DNA of 62,382 nucleotides from Kriegella sp965368185. GTDB lineage: Bacteria > Bacteroidota > Bacteroidia > Flavobacteriales > Flavobacteriaceae. The position numbers and the translations under genes were made by a program. The notes under the pieces were generated by a model, which was given only the letters and a program-made list of their open reading frames with translations, searched no databases and was not told where the DNA came from. The stretch lies in the NCBI GenBank assembly GCA_965368185.1, contig CBDULZ010000019.1, positions 1 through 62,382 of the forward strand, written 5' to 3'. Below, in pieces: positions 44,042-53,977 of this stretch; the first letter of the stretch is position 1, and every line of letters begins with the position of its first letter.

Positions 44042-47000
44042 ATGAAAAAAGGGAAAATTAAATTCTTATTGCTGCTATTTACTTTAATGGCGCATATGCT
44101 TTCAGCCAATATTCGGGGTAAGGGCTTAACCATGATCAATGATATCTCTAAGTTCTCTGAGGTCATATTTCAGCAAACTGTGGAAGGCACCGTGGTTGAC
44201 GATCAGAATGTTCCTTTGCCGGGTGCATCCATCGTAATTAAAGGTACTGCAGAGGGTGTCGTAAGCGATTTTGACGGAAACTTTAGTATAACGACTTCGA
44301 GTGGTGATATACTGATCATCTCCTATATTGGATATGAAACCAAAGAAATTGTAATAACTACCCAAACCCAGATAATGGTTTCTTTAAAGGCTTCAAGCAA
44401 CGAGTTGGAAGAGGTTGTGGTCACTGCACTGGGTATCAAAAAAGAAAAAAGACGTGTAGGCTATGCGGTGCAGGAAGTAGGTGGTGAATCGCTACAAAAA
44501 GCCGTTTCTCCCAATATAGTGGAATCGTTGACAGGTCGGGTGTCAGGCCTTACGATAACCAATAGCAACGATTTCTTTACCGATCCCGGAATTTTCCTTA
44601 GGGGTAGTAAGCCTTTAATCGTTATAAACGGAGTACCCAGTCCTAGTACGGATATGTGGAACATTAGTTCTGATGATATTGAGAGTATTTCTGTATTAAA
44701 GGCGGCCTCGGCCTCCGCCTTATATGGTTCCCAAGGTTTGAACGGTGCTGTACAGATTACTTTGAAAACGGGGGCCAATGCACCTGAAGGAACAACGGTA
44801 TCGGTAAACTCATCGACCACCTTTCAAGGTGATTTTATCAGATATCCTGTTCCTCAAAACGAATATGGGCCAGGTAGTGCAGGTATCTATGAGTTTGGTA
44901 CGGGAGCAGCTGGAGGAGGAGGGCTGAACGACTTTGATTATTCTATTTTTGGTCCAAAGTTCGACGGTCGATTGATAAAACAATTTGATTCGCCGATTGA
45001 TCCCGAAACAGGTGAACGAATTCCGACCCCTTGGGTCTCAAGGGCTACAGATAATCTAGGTAATTTTATGGAAACCGGTATTGTAAGTAACAATAACGTA
45101 ACCGTAACAACAAATGGTGAGAAAGGTAGTTTTATTATTTCAAATACCTATAAGTATTCGAAGGCTCCGGTCCCAGGGGCCAAACTTGACATTAATACCA
45201 CTCGGCTTCAGGGGTTATTGAATATTACCGACAATCTTGTCTTGGATGGTTCGCTGCAATACAACTATCAATATGCCAGCAACTTACCTCGATCTAACTA
45301 CGGACCACATTCTCCTATATATCTATTGAATATTTGGGGAGGTACACATTTCGATATTCGCAATTTTAAAGATTACTGGGTGCCAGGAAAGGAAGGAGTA
45401 GAGCAGCATTGGGTAGAGAACTGGCGTTACAACAATCTATATGCCCTTGCCCATGAATGGAGAAGACCATATACCAAAAACGATATTTTAGGATATTTGA
45501 AATTGAATTACAAGTTCAACGACAACCTGAGTGCTTTTGTACGCACTAGTCTAAATTCATGGACACGAACACAAGATGAGGAAATAGCAGTAAGTATATA
45601 CCACTACGATATTTCAGACAGGGGTGGTCGATATCGACATTCGGAAGATAATTTATTTGAGTCCAATACCGATTTTATGCTAAATTATGACAATACTTTT
45701 TTTAATAAAGATTTGAGTGTCAATGTATCTCTTGGTGCAAATCAAAGACTTTATCGGTATAATGATTTCTATGCGACAACCACCCAATTGATTGTTCCTG
45801 AAGTTTTTAAGTTGAGCAATTCGGTAGATCAGGTGACCCCGACAAGTTATAAGGAGAAAAAAGGTGTATACAGTGGGTATGCGACAGTTGATTTAGCCTA
45901 TAAGAATCAGTTTTATTTTGGTATGACAGGTAGGGTCGACAATTCTTCCACACTTCCCAAAGGAAACAATTCCTTTTTTTATCCGTCGGTTTATATGAGT
46001 GCCATCGTAAGTGATATATTCAACCTTCCCGAAGCCATAGATTTCCTGAAATTGCGTACGGCTTATGCGAAAGTAGGCGGTGATTTGGGTAACGACAGGG
46101 CGGGAGGTTCAAATGGTATTTACTCTGCTACAAATTCGTACACGACAGGAGGTAGGTCTAGAAACCTTCCGATAGCCAGTTATCCGAGTGTCTTGGATAA
46201 TCCAAATCTTTCCCCATCGTTCAATACCTCCTACGAATATGGAATCGAGGGTAAATTTTTCAAAAACCGCTTCGGCTTCGATTTTTCATATTTTGAGAAC
46301 AATTATGGCCCCGAGATTTTTACACAACGTTTTTCCGAAACCTCGGGCTATGATGGTGTTCGGCTGAATGGTAGAACTACTTTGAGAAAAGGTGTCGACT
46401 TTACTGTAAACGCTTCGCCAGTGAGGCTGGAAAACTTTTCCTGGAATTCCATAATCAATTTTAGTGCCTATCGCGACTATCTTACCTCTTTGCCTCCCTT
46501 GCCCGATGGCTCGCCCCAATTGCAAGATGGAAGGGATTTTGTTGGAGATGAATTATACCATTACTATTACAATGAATGGGAGCGATCGCCTGACGGACAA
46601 TTGATCATACAAGATAATGGGGCGCCAAAATCAACAGATGTGCGTTTGGATCAAGGAAGTACCCAGCCTGATTTTACGGCGAGTATTCTGAACAGTTTAA
46701 GCTACAAGAACCTTTCGCTTTCCTTTTTGGTCGATGGTCGGTTTGGGGGTATTACTTATGATCGATATGAAAGAGATATGTGGCGGTCGGGGTCTCATCC
46801 CGAATCGATCCATCCAGAAAGGGAGCTTTCTAATATTGCCTATGCCAACGGAACCGACGCGCGTACCATGTTGATTCCCGGCGTGAAAATAGTTAGTGGC
46901 GAGCTTACCTATGACCCTCAAGGAAACGTTTTGGAAGATACAAGGGTCTTCGAACCAAACGATATCAAAGCGGAATATCAGACGTGGGCAAGTCGCTATA

Positions 47001-47266
47001 AGGCCGCCTGGGAGAACCAAAAAATCGAAAAGACTTTTATAAAGTTGCGGGAAGTAACATTGACTTATAATTTTCCATCCAAATGGTTGGAAAAAAGTTT
47101 TTTGAACAACGCGTCAATGTCCTTGGTAGGGCGAAATTTGGGCTACTGGACCAAGGATAAAGACACTTTCGCAGATTTGGATACTTATACGTTGACCACA
47201 GGTGATACCGATTTGCAGTCCCCGGCCCAAAGAACCTATGGATTTAATATTAATCTTCAATTTTAA
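44042..47266 (+). CDS. susC: SusC/RagA-family TonB-dependent outer-membrane transporter
   Basis: The 1074-residue protein has a signal sequence, a carboxypeptidase-regulatory-like domain (VEGTVVDDQNVPLPGASIVI, then GVVSDFDGNFSI) and the TonB plug start LEEVVVTALGIKKEKRRVGY. The plug continues with VVESLTGRVSGL-like sequence, and a 22-strand barrel ends in the aromatic tail YGFNINLQF. It imports a bound ligand across the outer membrane with TonB energy, with SusD as surface lid. It is 10 bp from susD and starts the phosphonate operon; the 775 bp upstream region lacks an anti-sigma/ECF pair. Ligand class cannot be read from the sequence; genetic context suggests a phosphonate-bearing molecule. 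Confidence 0.95.
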   Translation: MKKGKIKFLLLLFTLMAHMLSANIRGKGLTMINDISKFSEVIFQQTVEGTVVDDQNVPLPGASIVIKGTAEGVVSDFDGNFSITTSSGDILIISYIGYETKEIVITTQTQIMVSLKASSNELEEVVVTALGIKKEKRRVGYAVQEVGGESLQKAVSPNIVESLTGRVSGLTITNSNDFFTDPGIFLRGSKPLIVINGVPSPSTDMWNISSDDIESISVLKAASASALYGSQGLNGAVQITLKTGANAPEGTTVSVNSSTTFQGDFIRYPVPQNEYGPGSAGIYEFGTGAAGGGGLNDFDYSIFGPKFDGRLIKQFDSPIDPETGERIPTPWVSRATDNLGNFMETGIVSNNNVTVTTNGEKGSFIISNTYKYSKAPVPGAKLDINTTRLQGLLNITDNLVLDGSLQYNYQYASNLPRSNYGPHSPIYLLNIWGGTHFDIRNFKDYWVPGKEGVEQHWVENWRYNNLYALAHEWRRPYTKNDILGYLKLNYKFNDNLSAFVRTSLNSWTRTQDEEIAVSIYHYDISDRGGRYRHSEDNLFESNTDFMLNYDNTFFNKDLSVNVSLGANQRLYRYNDFYATTTQLIVPEVFKLSNSVDQVTPTSYKEKKGVYSGYATVDLAYKNQFYFGMTGRVDNSSTLPKGNNSFFYPSVYMSAIVSDIFNLPEAIDFLKLRTAYAKVGGDLGNDRAGGSNGIYSATNSYTTGGRSRNLPIASYPSVLDNPNLSPSFNTSYEYGIEGKFFKNRFGFDFSYFENNYGPEIFTQRFSETSGYDGVRLNGRTTLRKGVDFTVNASPVRLENFSWNSIINFSAYRDYLTSLPPLPDGSPQLQDGRDFVGDELYHYYYNEWERSPDGQLIIQDNGAPKSTDVRLDQGSTQPDFTASILNSLSYKNLSLSFLVDGRFGGITYDRYERDMWRSGSHPESIHPERELSNIAYANGTDARTMLIPGVKIVSGELTYDPQGNVLEDTRVFEPNDIKAEYQTWASRYKAAWENQKIEKTFIKLREVTLTYNFPSKWLEKSFLNNASMSLVGRNLGYWTKDKDTFADLDTYTLTTGDTDLQSPAQRTYGFNINLQF

Positions 47267-47276
47267 CACATATACG

Positions 47277-48776
47277 ATGAAAAGAATACTAACAAAATCA
47301 ACACTATTTTTTCTAGTGTTTTTGATAGCCAGTAGTTGTTTGAAATATGATGACCTACGGGAAAACCCGAATGACCCAACATCAGTAGCTCCAAGTCTAC
47401 TGTTCACCAATGTGATCCCTGGAACTTCTTCGGCGTTTTCAGGAACGTACAGACATTCGCAATACCACAATGAAATAGCTGCGGATCTTGGGGTATCGCC
47501 CCCGGTGAATTACCGTTATGGAAGCGCAAGTTTTTCTTACGGTACACTGCGCGATATAGATAAAATGGTAGAAGAAGCAGCGGTAGTAGGTGCCGACCAA
47601 TATATAATAATGGCTAAGTTTTTAAGGGCCTATTATTATATCGAAATGACGCGAAGAGTGGGAGACATTCCACTTTCCGAAGCTATGCATGGGGCTGATA
47701 ATCCAACCCCTAGATACGACGCCCAAAAATCGGTGTATTTGCAATGCTTGAATTGGTTAGATCAGGCGAATGATGAACTTGGAGGCTTTATTGCTGCCAA
47801 CCCTGGAATTGCCATTGACGGCGATATTTATTACGGTGGTGATTTAAAGCAATGGCAAAAGGCCATTAATGCCTTTACTGTAAGGGTACTGATTACGCTA
47901 AGTGGAAAAGCCGAGGATGCAGATCTTAATGTAAAAAGTCGAATGGCGGCTATTGTCAACAATCCGGCCAAATATCCATTATTTGCAAGCCTATCGGATA
48001 ATATGCAAATAACCCATAGGGATGAAGACGGGTTCAGGGGCTCATACAACCCTAACGCCCAGATTACCGTTGAATCGGTTGTCTATGGTGATACTTATGT
48101 CGATATGCTTAAAATGTTCGAAGACCCAAGATTGTTCAAAGTAGCAGAACCCACCCCAAAATCTTTGGCTGAAAACCCTGGGAACGAAGTGGCTGTTCGT
48201 ATGGATTTTAATTCGTATGCTGGATCTGATATATCAGAAAACTTGGAGGTAAACGGTGCAAAAAAAGCTAATGGGGAGTTTTCTCAGCCAAACAAGGAGC
48301 GTTTTCTGAATTTTACAGGTCAGCCTTCTACTTTATTGGGGTATGTTGAACAAGAATTGAATTTGGCCGAAGCAGCCCAGCGAGGCTGGATTCCCGATAA
48401 CGCAAAAGTTCACTATGATAATGGGGTTACGGCATCCATGGAATTTTATGGGGTCGATGCCGAGGATATTGCGGATTATTTGGTTACAAAAGCCCCGTAT
48501 ATTAGTGGTGATGCAGGTTTGACACGTATTCACCGACAAATGTATTTGGCGTTTGCTGAAAATTCGGATTGGGAGGCTTGGTTTCTGCAAAGAAGAACTG
48601 GGTTGCCTGAATTCAAATTCTCAGGAATCAACGATGTAGATCAATTTCCTATTCGATGGGCCTACCCCGGTTCTGAAGATACCGATAATAATTTGAACTA
48701 TAGGGATGCACTTCGGAGACAGTTTGGTGCTGAAGTCGATGATAGAAACCAGGTAATGTGGCTAGTAAAAGATTGA
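47277..48776 (+). CDS. susD: SusD/RagB-family surface lipoprotein
   Basis: The ATG at 47277 gives 499 residues with a lipoprotein signal (FLVFLIASSCLKYDDLRENP); upstream in-frame starts overlap susC and are unlikely. The layout is of the SusD-like type 2 family (SusD_RagB): FLRAYYYIEMTRRVGDIPLS in the tetratricopeptide-like helices and a C-terminal block with YLAFAENSDWEAWFLQRRTG. It would bind ligand at the cell surface and pass it to SusC. Its binding specificity is not known for sugars or phosphonates. Confidence 0.93.
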   Translation: MKRILTKSTLFFLVFLIASSCLKYDDLRENPNDPTSVAPSLLFTNVIPGTSSAFSGTYRHSQYHNEIAADLGVSPPVNYRYGSASFSYGTLRDIDKMVEEAAVVGADQYIIMAKFLRAYYYIEMTRRVGDIPLSEAMHGADNPTPRYDAQKSVYLQCLNWLDQANDELGGFIAANPGIAIDGDIYYGGDLKQWQKAINAFTVRVLITLSGKAEDADLNVKSRMAAIVNNPAKYPLFASLSDNMQITHRDEDGFRGSYNPNAQITVESVVYGDTYVDMLKMFEDPRLFKVAEPTPKSLAENPGNEVAVRMDFNSYAGSDISENLEVNGAKKANGEFSQPNKERFLNFTGQPSTLLGYVEQELNLAEAAQRGWIPDNAKVHYDNGVTASMEFYGVDAEDIADYLVTKAPYISGDAGLTRIHRQMYLAFAENSDWEAWFLQRRTGLPEFKFSGINDVDQFPIRWAYPGSEDTDNNLNYRDALRRQFGAEVDDRNQVMWLVKD

Positions 48777-48884
48777 GAAATTTTTTCTTCTGGCATTTGT
48801 CCCTTAAAAATTATAACCATTCCTTAACAGGAAATGTCATGAAACCACTAAATTGACAATCGAAGATTTTAACAATAATAGTAA

Positions 48885-49841
48885 ATGATAAATAAAATGA
48901 GAATAAAAGTTGCAACGGCCATTGTCGGTATTTTGTTATTGACTTCATCTGTAATGGCACAGTCAAAAAAGGAAACGAGACTTGTTGAGCACGTAGTAGT
49001 GATCGGTTTTGACGGACTTAGTCCTGATGGTCTAAAGAAAGCGAACACCCCTAATTTCGATCAAGTTATCAAAGAAGGCGCCTCAAGTATGCATGCGCGA
49101 GGCGTGTTGCCAACAAGTTCGAGTACCAATTGGGCTACCATGATTATGGGGGCGGGCCCCGAGCAGCATGGCATCACTTCCAATGGTTGGAAAGTTAAGG
49201 ATCATGTGCTACCGCCCATAGTTGAAGACGACGAGGCGATATTCCCTACCATATTCAATGTGGTAAACAAGCAACTGGCAGATGCCGAGATTGGGGCAAT
49301 TTATGATTGGACGGACTTTGGGCGCCTATTTGAAAAATCCGCGGTAGACTATGATGTTAGTCCAAAAACGGCTGAAGAAACGGCCAAAACAGCTAGTGAT
49401 TATATTAAAGATAAGAAACCCACTTTTACTTTTGTACATTTAGATCATGTGGATCATGCAGGGCATGAGTTCGGTCACGGTTCATTGGAATATTACAAGT
49501 CCGTAACGGTTGCCGATAAACTTTTAGGTCAAATTATGGATGCAATTAAGAAAGCAGGAATGTCAAAAAATACCTTGGTTATTCTTAGTGCTGACCATGG
49601 CGGTTTTGAAAAAGGTCATGGCGGCGAAACGCTCGGGGAAATCGAAATTCCATTTATTCTTTGGGGAAAAGGAATAAAGAAAAATTACAAAATTCCGAAT
49701 GCCGTCTATCAATATGACAATGCCGCAACCGTGGCATTTGCCCTTGGATTGAAAAGACCTTGGGCCTGGATCGGCCGGCCGTTGAAAATGGCCTTTGAAG
49801 GAAACGAAATTGATGACCCCTATCCAATAGTAGAAAAATAA
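48885..49841 (+). CDS. Exported alkaline-phosphatase-superfamily phosphodiesterase
   Basis: The 318-residue protein has a Sec signal ending SVMAQ (a second ATG at 48897 is possible). Metal and nucleophile blocks of the type I phosphodiesterase/nucleotide pyrophosphatase branch are visible: VVIGFDGLSPDGLKKANTPN, then the nucleophile region LPTSSSTNWATMIMGAGPEQHG, DHVDHAGHEFGH and SADHGGFEKGHGGE. It would hydrolyse a phosphate or phosphonate ester in the periplasm. Located between susD (108 bp) and the PbfA-like gene (33 bp), it could free an aminoethylphosphonate head group. The upstream gap carries TTCCTTAACAG, also present before susC. Confidence 0.9.
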   Translation: MINKMRIKVATAIVGILLLTSSVMAQSKKETRLVEHVVVIGFDGLSPDGLKKANTPNFDQVIKEGASSMHARGVLPTSSSTNWATMIMGAGPEQHGITSNGWKVKDHVLPPIVEDDEAIFPTIFNVVNKQLADAEIGAIYDWTDFGRLFEKSAVDYDVSPKTAEETAKTASDYIKDKKPTFTFVHLDHVDHAGHEFGHGSLEYYKSVTVADKLLGQIMDAIKKAGMSKNTLVILSADHGGFEKGHGGETLGEIEIPFILWGKGIKKNYKIPNAVYQYDNAATVAFALGLKRPWAWIGRPLKMAFEGNEIDDPYPIVEK

Positions 49842-49874
49842 TGGACAATACCTAACCAATCAACGAACTCGAAA

Positions 49875-51227
49875 GTGAATAACAACAAAAGAACAGAAGG
49901 GGATATCAATTCAACTCCTGCACGGAAAAATTGGGATGCCAAAATCGATAGGGAAACTAAAAAACTGCTTGAAAAAGATGCCCGTTATTTCCTTCACCAA
50001 TCGATGTCAACACCCTGTCTTGATGTTCTAAAGCAATGTGAAGGTTCCTATATCGAAAATCTATCGGGCAAGAAGTATTTAGATTTTCATGGGAATAATG
50101 TACATCAAATAGGATTTTCACACCCAAGAGTCATCGGTAAAATTACCGAACAGCTACAAACGCTCTCGTTTTCCACCAGGCGCTATACAAATGAGCCGGC
50201 TGTTGCCTTTGCGGAAAAATTAGCTTCCTTGGCACCTTCAAATTTAAACAGAATATTATTGACGCCGAATGGTAGCTCGGCCGTTGGTATTGCATTGAAA
50301 TTGGCAAGGGCGATTACCGGCAAGCATAAAGTGATTTCTTTTTGGGATTCTTTTCATGGAGCCTCGTTAGATGCCATCAGTGTAGGAGGTGAATCGGTCT
50401 TTCGCGATCGAATAGGTCCGCTAATGCCTGGTGTAATTCGTATTCCTCCACCGGTGCCCTATCGGGGGATCCTCGAGGGAAACGAATTAAAATGCTTAGA
50501 ATACTTGGAGTATGTGCTTTCTAAAGAAAATGACATTGGTGCCTTTATTGCCGAAACAATTCGTAATACCGATGTGCAGATACCGTCATCAAGCTTTTGG
50601 AAAACCGCACGTCAGTTATGCAATGAATATGGGGTTTTATTGATTCTTGATGAAATTCCAATCGCCCTTGGTCGAACCGGAAAAATGTTCGCTTTTGAAC
50701 ATTATCATATCGAACCGGATATTCTCTGTTTAGGAAAAGGATTAGGAGGAGGCATATTTCCTCAAGCCGCAATAGTAACCCGCGACGACTATAATGAATT
50801 TGGTGATATTTCATTGGGCCATTACACCCATGAGAAAAGTCCGTTGGGCTCGATTGCAGGATTGACCGCCATACAAATCTTGGAGGAAGAACGCCTCATG
50901 GAAAAAGTTGCCGATGATGCGGTCTTTATGCGGGAGGAACTAAAAAAACTTAGCGACAAATATGACCTTATTGGTGATGTACGGGGTATAGGGTTGCTCT
51001 GGGGTGTCGAGTTGGTCGAGAATAGGAAAACCAAGGTAAAAGCTATCGATGCGGCAGAACAGGTCATGTACGCCTGTTTAGACCTAGGGCTCAGTTTCAA
51101 GGTATCTGCAGGTAACGTATTGCAACTTTCCCCAGCACTTACGATTTCTAGGGATGATTTAATGAAAGCACTTCGAATAGTGGATAAAAGTTTGGAAATA
51201 GTAGAACGTAATGAAAAAAACAAGTAG
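49875..51227 (+). CDS. pbfA: PLP-dependent lyase, probable (R)-1-hydroxy-2-aminoethylphosphonate ammonia-lyase PbfA
   Basis: The GTG at 49875 starts a 450-residue class III aminotransferase-fold protein. PLP-site features are NGSSAVGIALKLARAITGKH, WDSFHGASLDAISVGGES, LILDEIPIALGRTGK and the Schiff-base Lys288 in LGKGLGGGIFPQA. The segment YLDFHGNNVHQIGFSHP and RRYTNEPAVAFAEKL resembles the PbfA branch, related to phosphoethanolamine lyase. PbfA converts (R)-1-hydroxy-AEP to phosphonoacetaldehyde and ammonia. The genes right after it (PhnA, PhnY, PhnW) strongly support this call over 4-aminobutyrate transaminase, although only a tree or assay would prove it. Confidence 0.75.
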   Translation: MNNNKRTEGDINSTPARKNWDAKIDRETKKLLEKDARYFLHQSMSTPCLDVLKQCEGSYIENLSGKKYLDFHGNNVHQIGFSHPRVIGKITEQLQTLSFSTRRYTNEPAVAFAEKLASLAPSNLNRILLTPNGSSAVGIALKLARAITGKHKVISFWDSFHGASLDAISVGGESVFRDRIGPLMPGVIRIPPPVPYRGILEGNELKCLEYLEYVLSKENDIGAFIAETIRNTDVQIPSSSFWKTARQLCNEYGVLLILDEIPIALGRTGKMFAFEHYHIEPDILCLGKGLGGGIFPQAAIVTRDDYNEFGDISLGHYTHEKSPLGSIAGLTAIQILEEERLMEKVADDAVFMREELKKLSDKYDLIGDVRGIGLLWGVELVENRKTKVKAIDAAEQVMYACLDLGLSFKVSAGNVLQLSPALTISRDDLMKALRIVDKSLEIVERNEKNK

Positions 51228-51308
51228 ATAAATTCAAAAGTAGTTTTACTAATAGTAAAAATATTGTATTTTAGTGCAAAATTTAATAGATAACAGATTA
51301 AGTAGCAA

Positions 51309-52520
51309 ATGAAAGTCAATAATAGAGATTATCCGGACCAAAAGAAAACTATAATCGGCATTTGTATGGATGGCACTTCCTATCCATATTATGAGGGGGC
51401 AAAAGAGGTAATGCCCAACTTGCAACGCTTTATCAAAGAAGGTTCCATGGGAATGGTCAAGAGTGTTATTCCTTCTTTTACCAATCCGAACAACATGGCC
51501 ATTGTTACTGGCGTTCCTCCAAAAATCAATGGGATTTGTGGTAATTTTTATTGGGATACCGAACTTCAGGAAGAAGTAATGATGAATGACCCCAAATACC
51601 TGAAAGTACCTACTATTCTATCTGAATTCAGTCAAAACGGGCGTAAAGTGGCGGTGGTTACGGCCAAGGATAAATTGCGTAAAATGTTGGCGCATAATCT
51701 TAATGGTATCTGTTTTTCTGCAGAATTTGCGAATCAGGCTACCAAAGAAGAAAATGGTATCGATAATGTCGAAAAAGGGCTAATGGATAAAGAAAGGCCC
51801 GGAATTTATGATCCTTATATATCAGTATACTGTATTGAAGCAGGTGCAAAATTGTTAAAAAAGGAACACTTCGATGTAATGTACCTGACAACCACCGATT
51901 TTGTACAGCATAAATATGCACCCGGAAGTGCCGATGCCAACGACTTTTTGTCGAAAATTGACCATTGGTTGGGCGAATTAGATAAACAGGGCGCTATTAT
52001 TGGTGTAACGGCGGATCATGGTATGCAGGCAAAAACAAATGCCGATGGTTCTCCAAAAGTACAGTTCATCGAACAACTGTTGAACGAACAACAAATTAAA
52101 GCACGGGTAATATTGCCCATTACAGATCCCTATGTAGTACATCATGGTGCCCTTGGGGGGTATGGCACTCTATATTTGGAAGACAAATCACAATTGAATG
52201 CTGCCAAGCATTATTTGTTGAGCCTTGATGGTATCGAAACCGTATTGACGAACGAAGAGGCCGTAGAACGATACGAACTTCCTGGGGATCGTATTGGTGA
52301 TCTGGTGGTTTTGTCTGACGCTGCTACCACTATTGGCAGAACTCCTGATTGGCATGATCTTGATAAGGTCAAAGAAGGGCTTCGTTCGCATGGCAGCGAA
52401 CATTCCCAAGAGGTTCCTATGATTTTTAATAAGAAATTGAAAGCGGAATACCACGATAAGCTAGTTTCTGGCAAAAGCCGAAATTTTGATTTATTCCATT
52501 ACCTGAGCAACGGATTTTAA
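51309..52520 (+). CDS. phnA: Phosphonoacetate hydrolase
   Basis: The 403-residue cytosolic enzyme belongs to the alkaline phosphatase fold. The zinc site and nucleophile are clear: Asp21 in GICMDGTSYPYYEGA, Thr58 in IPSFTNPNNMAIVTG, TTTDFVQHKYAPGS with Asp and His, VTADHGMQAKTN and, later, LRSHGSEHSQEVP. This is the PhnA pattern; the enzyme splits phosphonoacetate to acetate and phosphate with two Zn ions. It is the last step of the AEP route that begins with PhnW or PbfA and goes through PhnY. An inverted repeat ttttact-aat-agtaaaa lies 48 bp upstream. Confidence 0.95.
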   Translation: MKVNNRDYPDQKKTIIGICMDGTSYPYYEGAKEVMPNLQRFIKEGSMGMVKSVIPSFTNPNNMAIVTGVPPKINGICGNFYWDTELQEEVMMNDPKYLKVPTILSEFSQNGRKVAVVTAKDKLRKMLAHNLNGICFSAEFANQATKEENGIDNVEKGLMDKERPGIYDPYISVYCIEAGAKLLKKEHFDVMYLTTTDFVQHKYAPGSADANDFLSKIDHWLGELDKQGAIIGVTADHGMQAKTNADGSPKVQFIEQLLNEQQIKARVILPITDPYVVHHGALGGYGTLYLEDKSQLNAAKHYLLSLDGIETVLTNEEAVERYELPGDRIGDLVVLSDAATTIGRTPDWHDLDKVKEGLRSHGSEHSQEVPMIFNKKLKAEYHDKLVSGKSRNFDLFHYLSNGF

Positions 52521-52542
52521 TTTACCAACTTAATATTTAACC

Positions 52543-53970
52543 ATGATAGAATTTGGAAGTATAATCAACGGAAAGCAGGTAAAAGGTGATGAATGGATAG
52601 ATGTTTTCAATCCATATACCAAGAAAAAGGTGGGGCGTGTTACATCGATAAACCTAAAGAATCTCGATAAGGTGTTGAAAGATACCAAGAATACCAAAAT
52701 TACACTTACCCGCTACGAACGCTACGACATCTTGAACAAGATAGCGAATGCACTTGAAGAAAGGGTAGATGAAGTAAGTAAAATGATTACCGATGAAACC
52801 GGGCTTTGTTTCAAAGATACCCGTTACGAGGCGAGTAGAGTCTCCGATGTATTGCGGTTTTCTGCCATGAAAGCACTGGATGATGATTCACAGGTTTTTC
52901 CGTGCGATGTTTCAAAGAATGGTAAACCTAGAAGAATATATACCACAAGGGTACCTTTGGGACTAATTAGTGCCATCACCCCGTTCAACCACCCCATGAA
53001 CCAAGTAGTACATAAAATTGCCCCTGCAATCGCCACGAACAATACGGTGGTTTTAAAACCTTCCGAAAGAACTCCCTTATCGGCTTATTATTTTGCCCAA
53101 TTGGCGTTAGATTGTGGTCTGCCGCCCAATATGTTGAATGTGGTAAACGGCGCCGATGTTGAGGCAACCGCCGAAATGATGACCGTACATCCTGATATTA
53201 CTATGGTCTCTTTTACCGGAGGAAGTAGGGTAGGTAAAATAATTGCCTCTAGGGCCGGATATAAAAAATTGGTTTTAGAGCTTGGCGGAAGTTCTGCATT
53301 ACTCGTTTTAGAAGATGCCGATATCGATGAGGCCGTTGAGGTGACCATGTCAGGTACTTTTAAAAACTCGGCCCAACGATGTACGGCCGTTCGTAGAATA
53401 TTGGTGCATGAAAGTATTGCCGACACCTATGCCGAGCGATTGGCGAATCGTGTCAAGGAGCTCAAATACGGAGACCCTTACGATGAGAATAACGACATGG
53501 GTACGGTGATTACCGAAGCATCTGCCAAGGAAATGGAAGCACGGGTACAAGATGCCATTGATAATGGTGCAGTGTGCCTTGTGGGCCATAAAAGAGATGG
53601 GGCTTTGTATGCTCCGACGGTACTGGATCATGTACAAAATGCCCACGAAGTTGTTGCCAAAGAAACCTTTGGTCCCGTAGCGCCTATAATTCGGTTCAAA
53701 ACCTTGGACGAGGCTATTGAAATAGCCAATGACACGCCTTATGGCTTGTCCGGTGGTGTGGTAAGTAACCATTGGCCATCCATTCAAAGGGTTATTACTG
53801 AACTTGATACCGGAACTGTAAACGTCAACGAGGCACCTAGCTACCGTTTGGAATGGACGCCTTTTGGAGGTGTAAAAGATTCCGGACTCGGGTATAAGGA
53901 AGGGGTAATCGAGACAATGAAAGGATACACTTATGTAAAAACATATTCCCTGCCTTGGGATATTGCCTAA
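52543..53970 (+). CDS. phnY: Phosphonoacetaldehyde dehydrogenase
   Basis: The 475-residue aldehyde dehydrogenase has catalytic Cys280 (SAQRCTAVRR) and general-base Glu246 (LVLELGGSSALL), with cofactor-binding FTGGSRVGKIIA and ISAITPFNHPMNQVVHKIAPA. NTPYGLSGGVVSN and EAPSYRLEWTPFGGVKDSGL are typical of the PhnY and lactaldehyde dehydrogenase group. The identity as PhnY, which oxidises phosphonoacetaldehyde to phosphonoacetate, rests on its position between phnA (22 bp) and phnW (7 bp). Tight spacing shows one mRNA. Confidence 0.92.
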   Translation: MIEFGSIINGKQVKGDEWIDVFNPYTKKKVGRVTSINLKNLDKVLKDTKNTKITLTRYERYDILNKIANALEERVDEVSKMITDETGLCFKDTRYEASRVSDVLRFSAMKALDDDSQVFPCDVSKNGKPRRIYTTRVPLGLISAITPFNHPMNQVVHKIAPAIATNNTVVLKPSERTPLSAYYFAQLALDCGLPPNMLNVVNGADVEATAEMMTVHPDITMVSFTGGSRVGKIIASRAGYKKLVLELGGSSALLVLEDADIDEAVEVTMSGTFKNSAQRCTAVRRILVHESIADTYAERLANRVKELKYGDPYDENNDMGTVITEASAKEMEARVQDAIDNGAVCLVGHKRDGALYAPTVLDHVQNAHEVVAKETFGPVAPIIRFKTLDEAIEIANDTPYGLSGGVVSNHWPSIQRVITELDTGTVNVNEAPSYRLEWTPFGGVKDSGLGYKEGVIETMKGYTYVKTYSLPWDIA

Positions 53971-53977
53971 CAAAATC

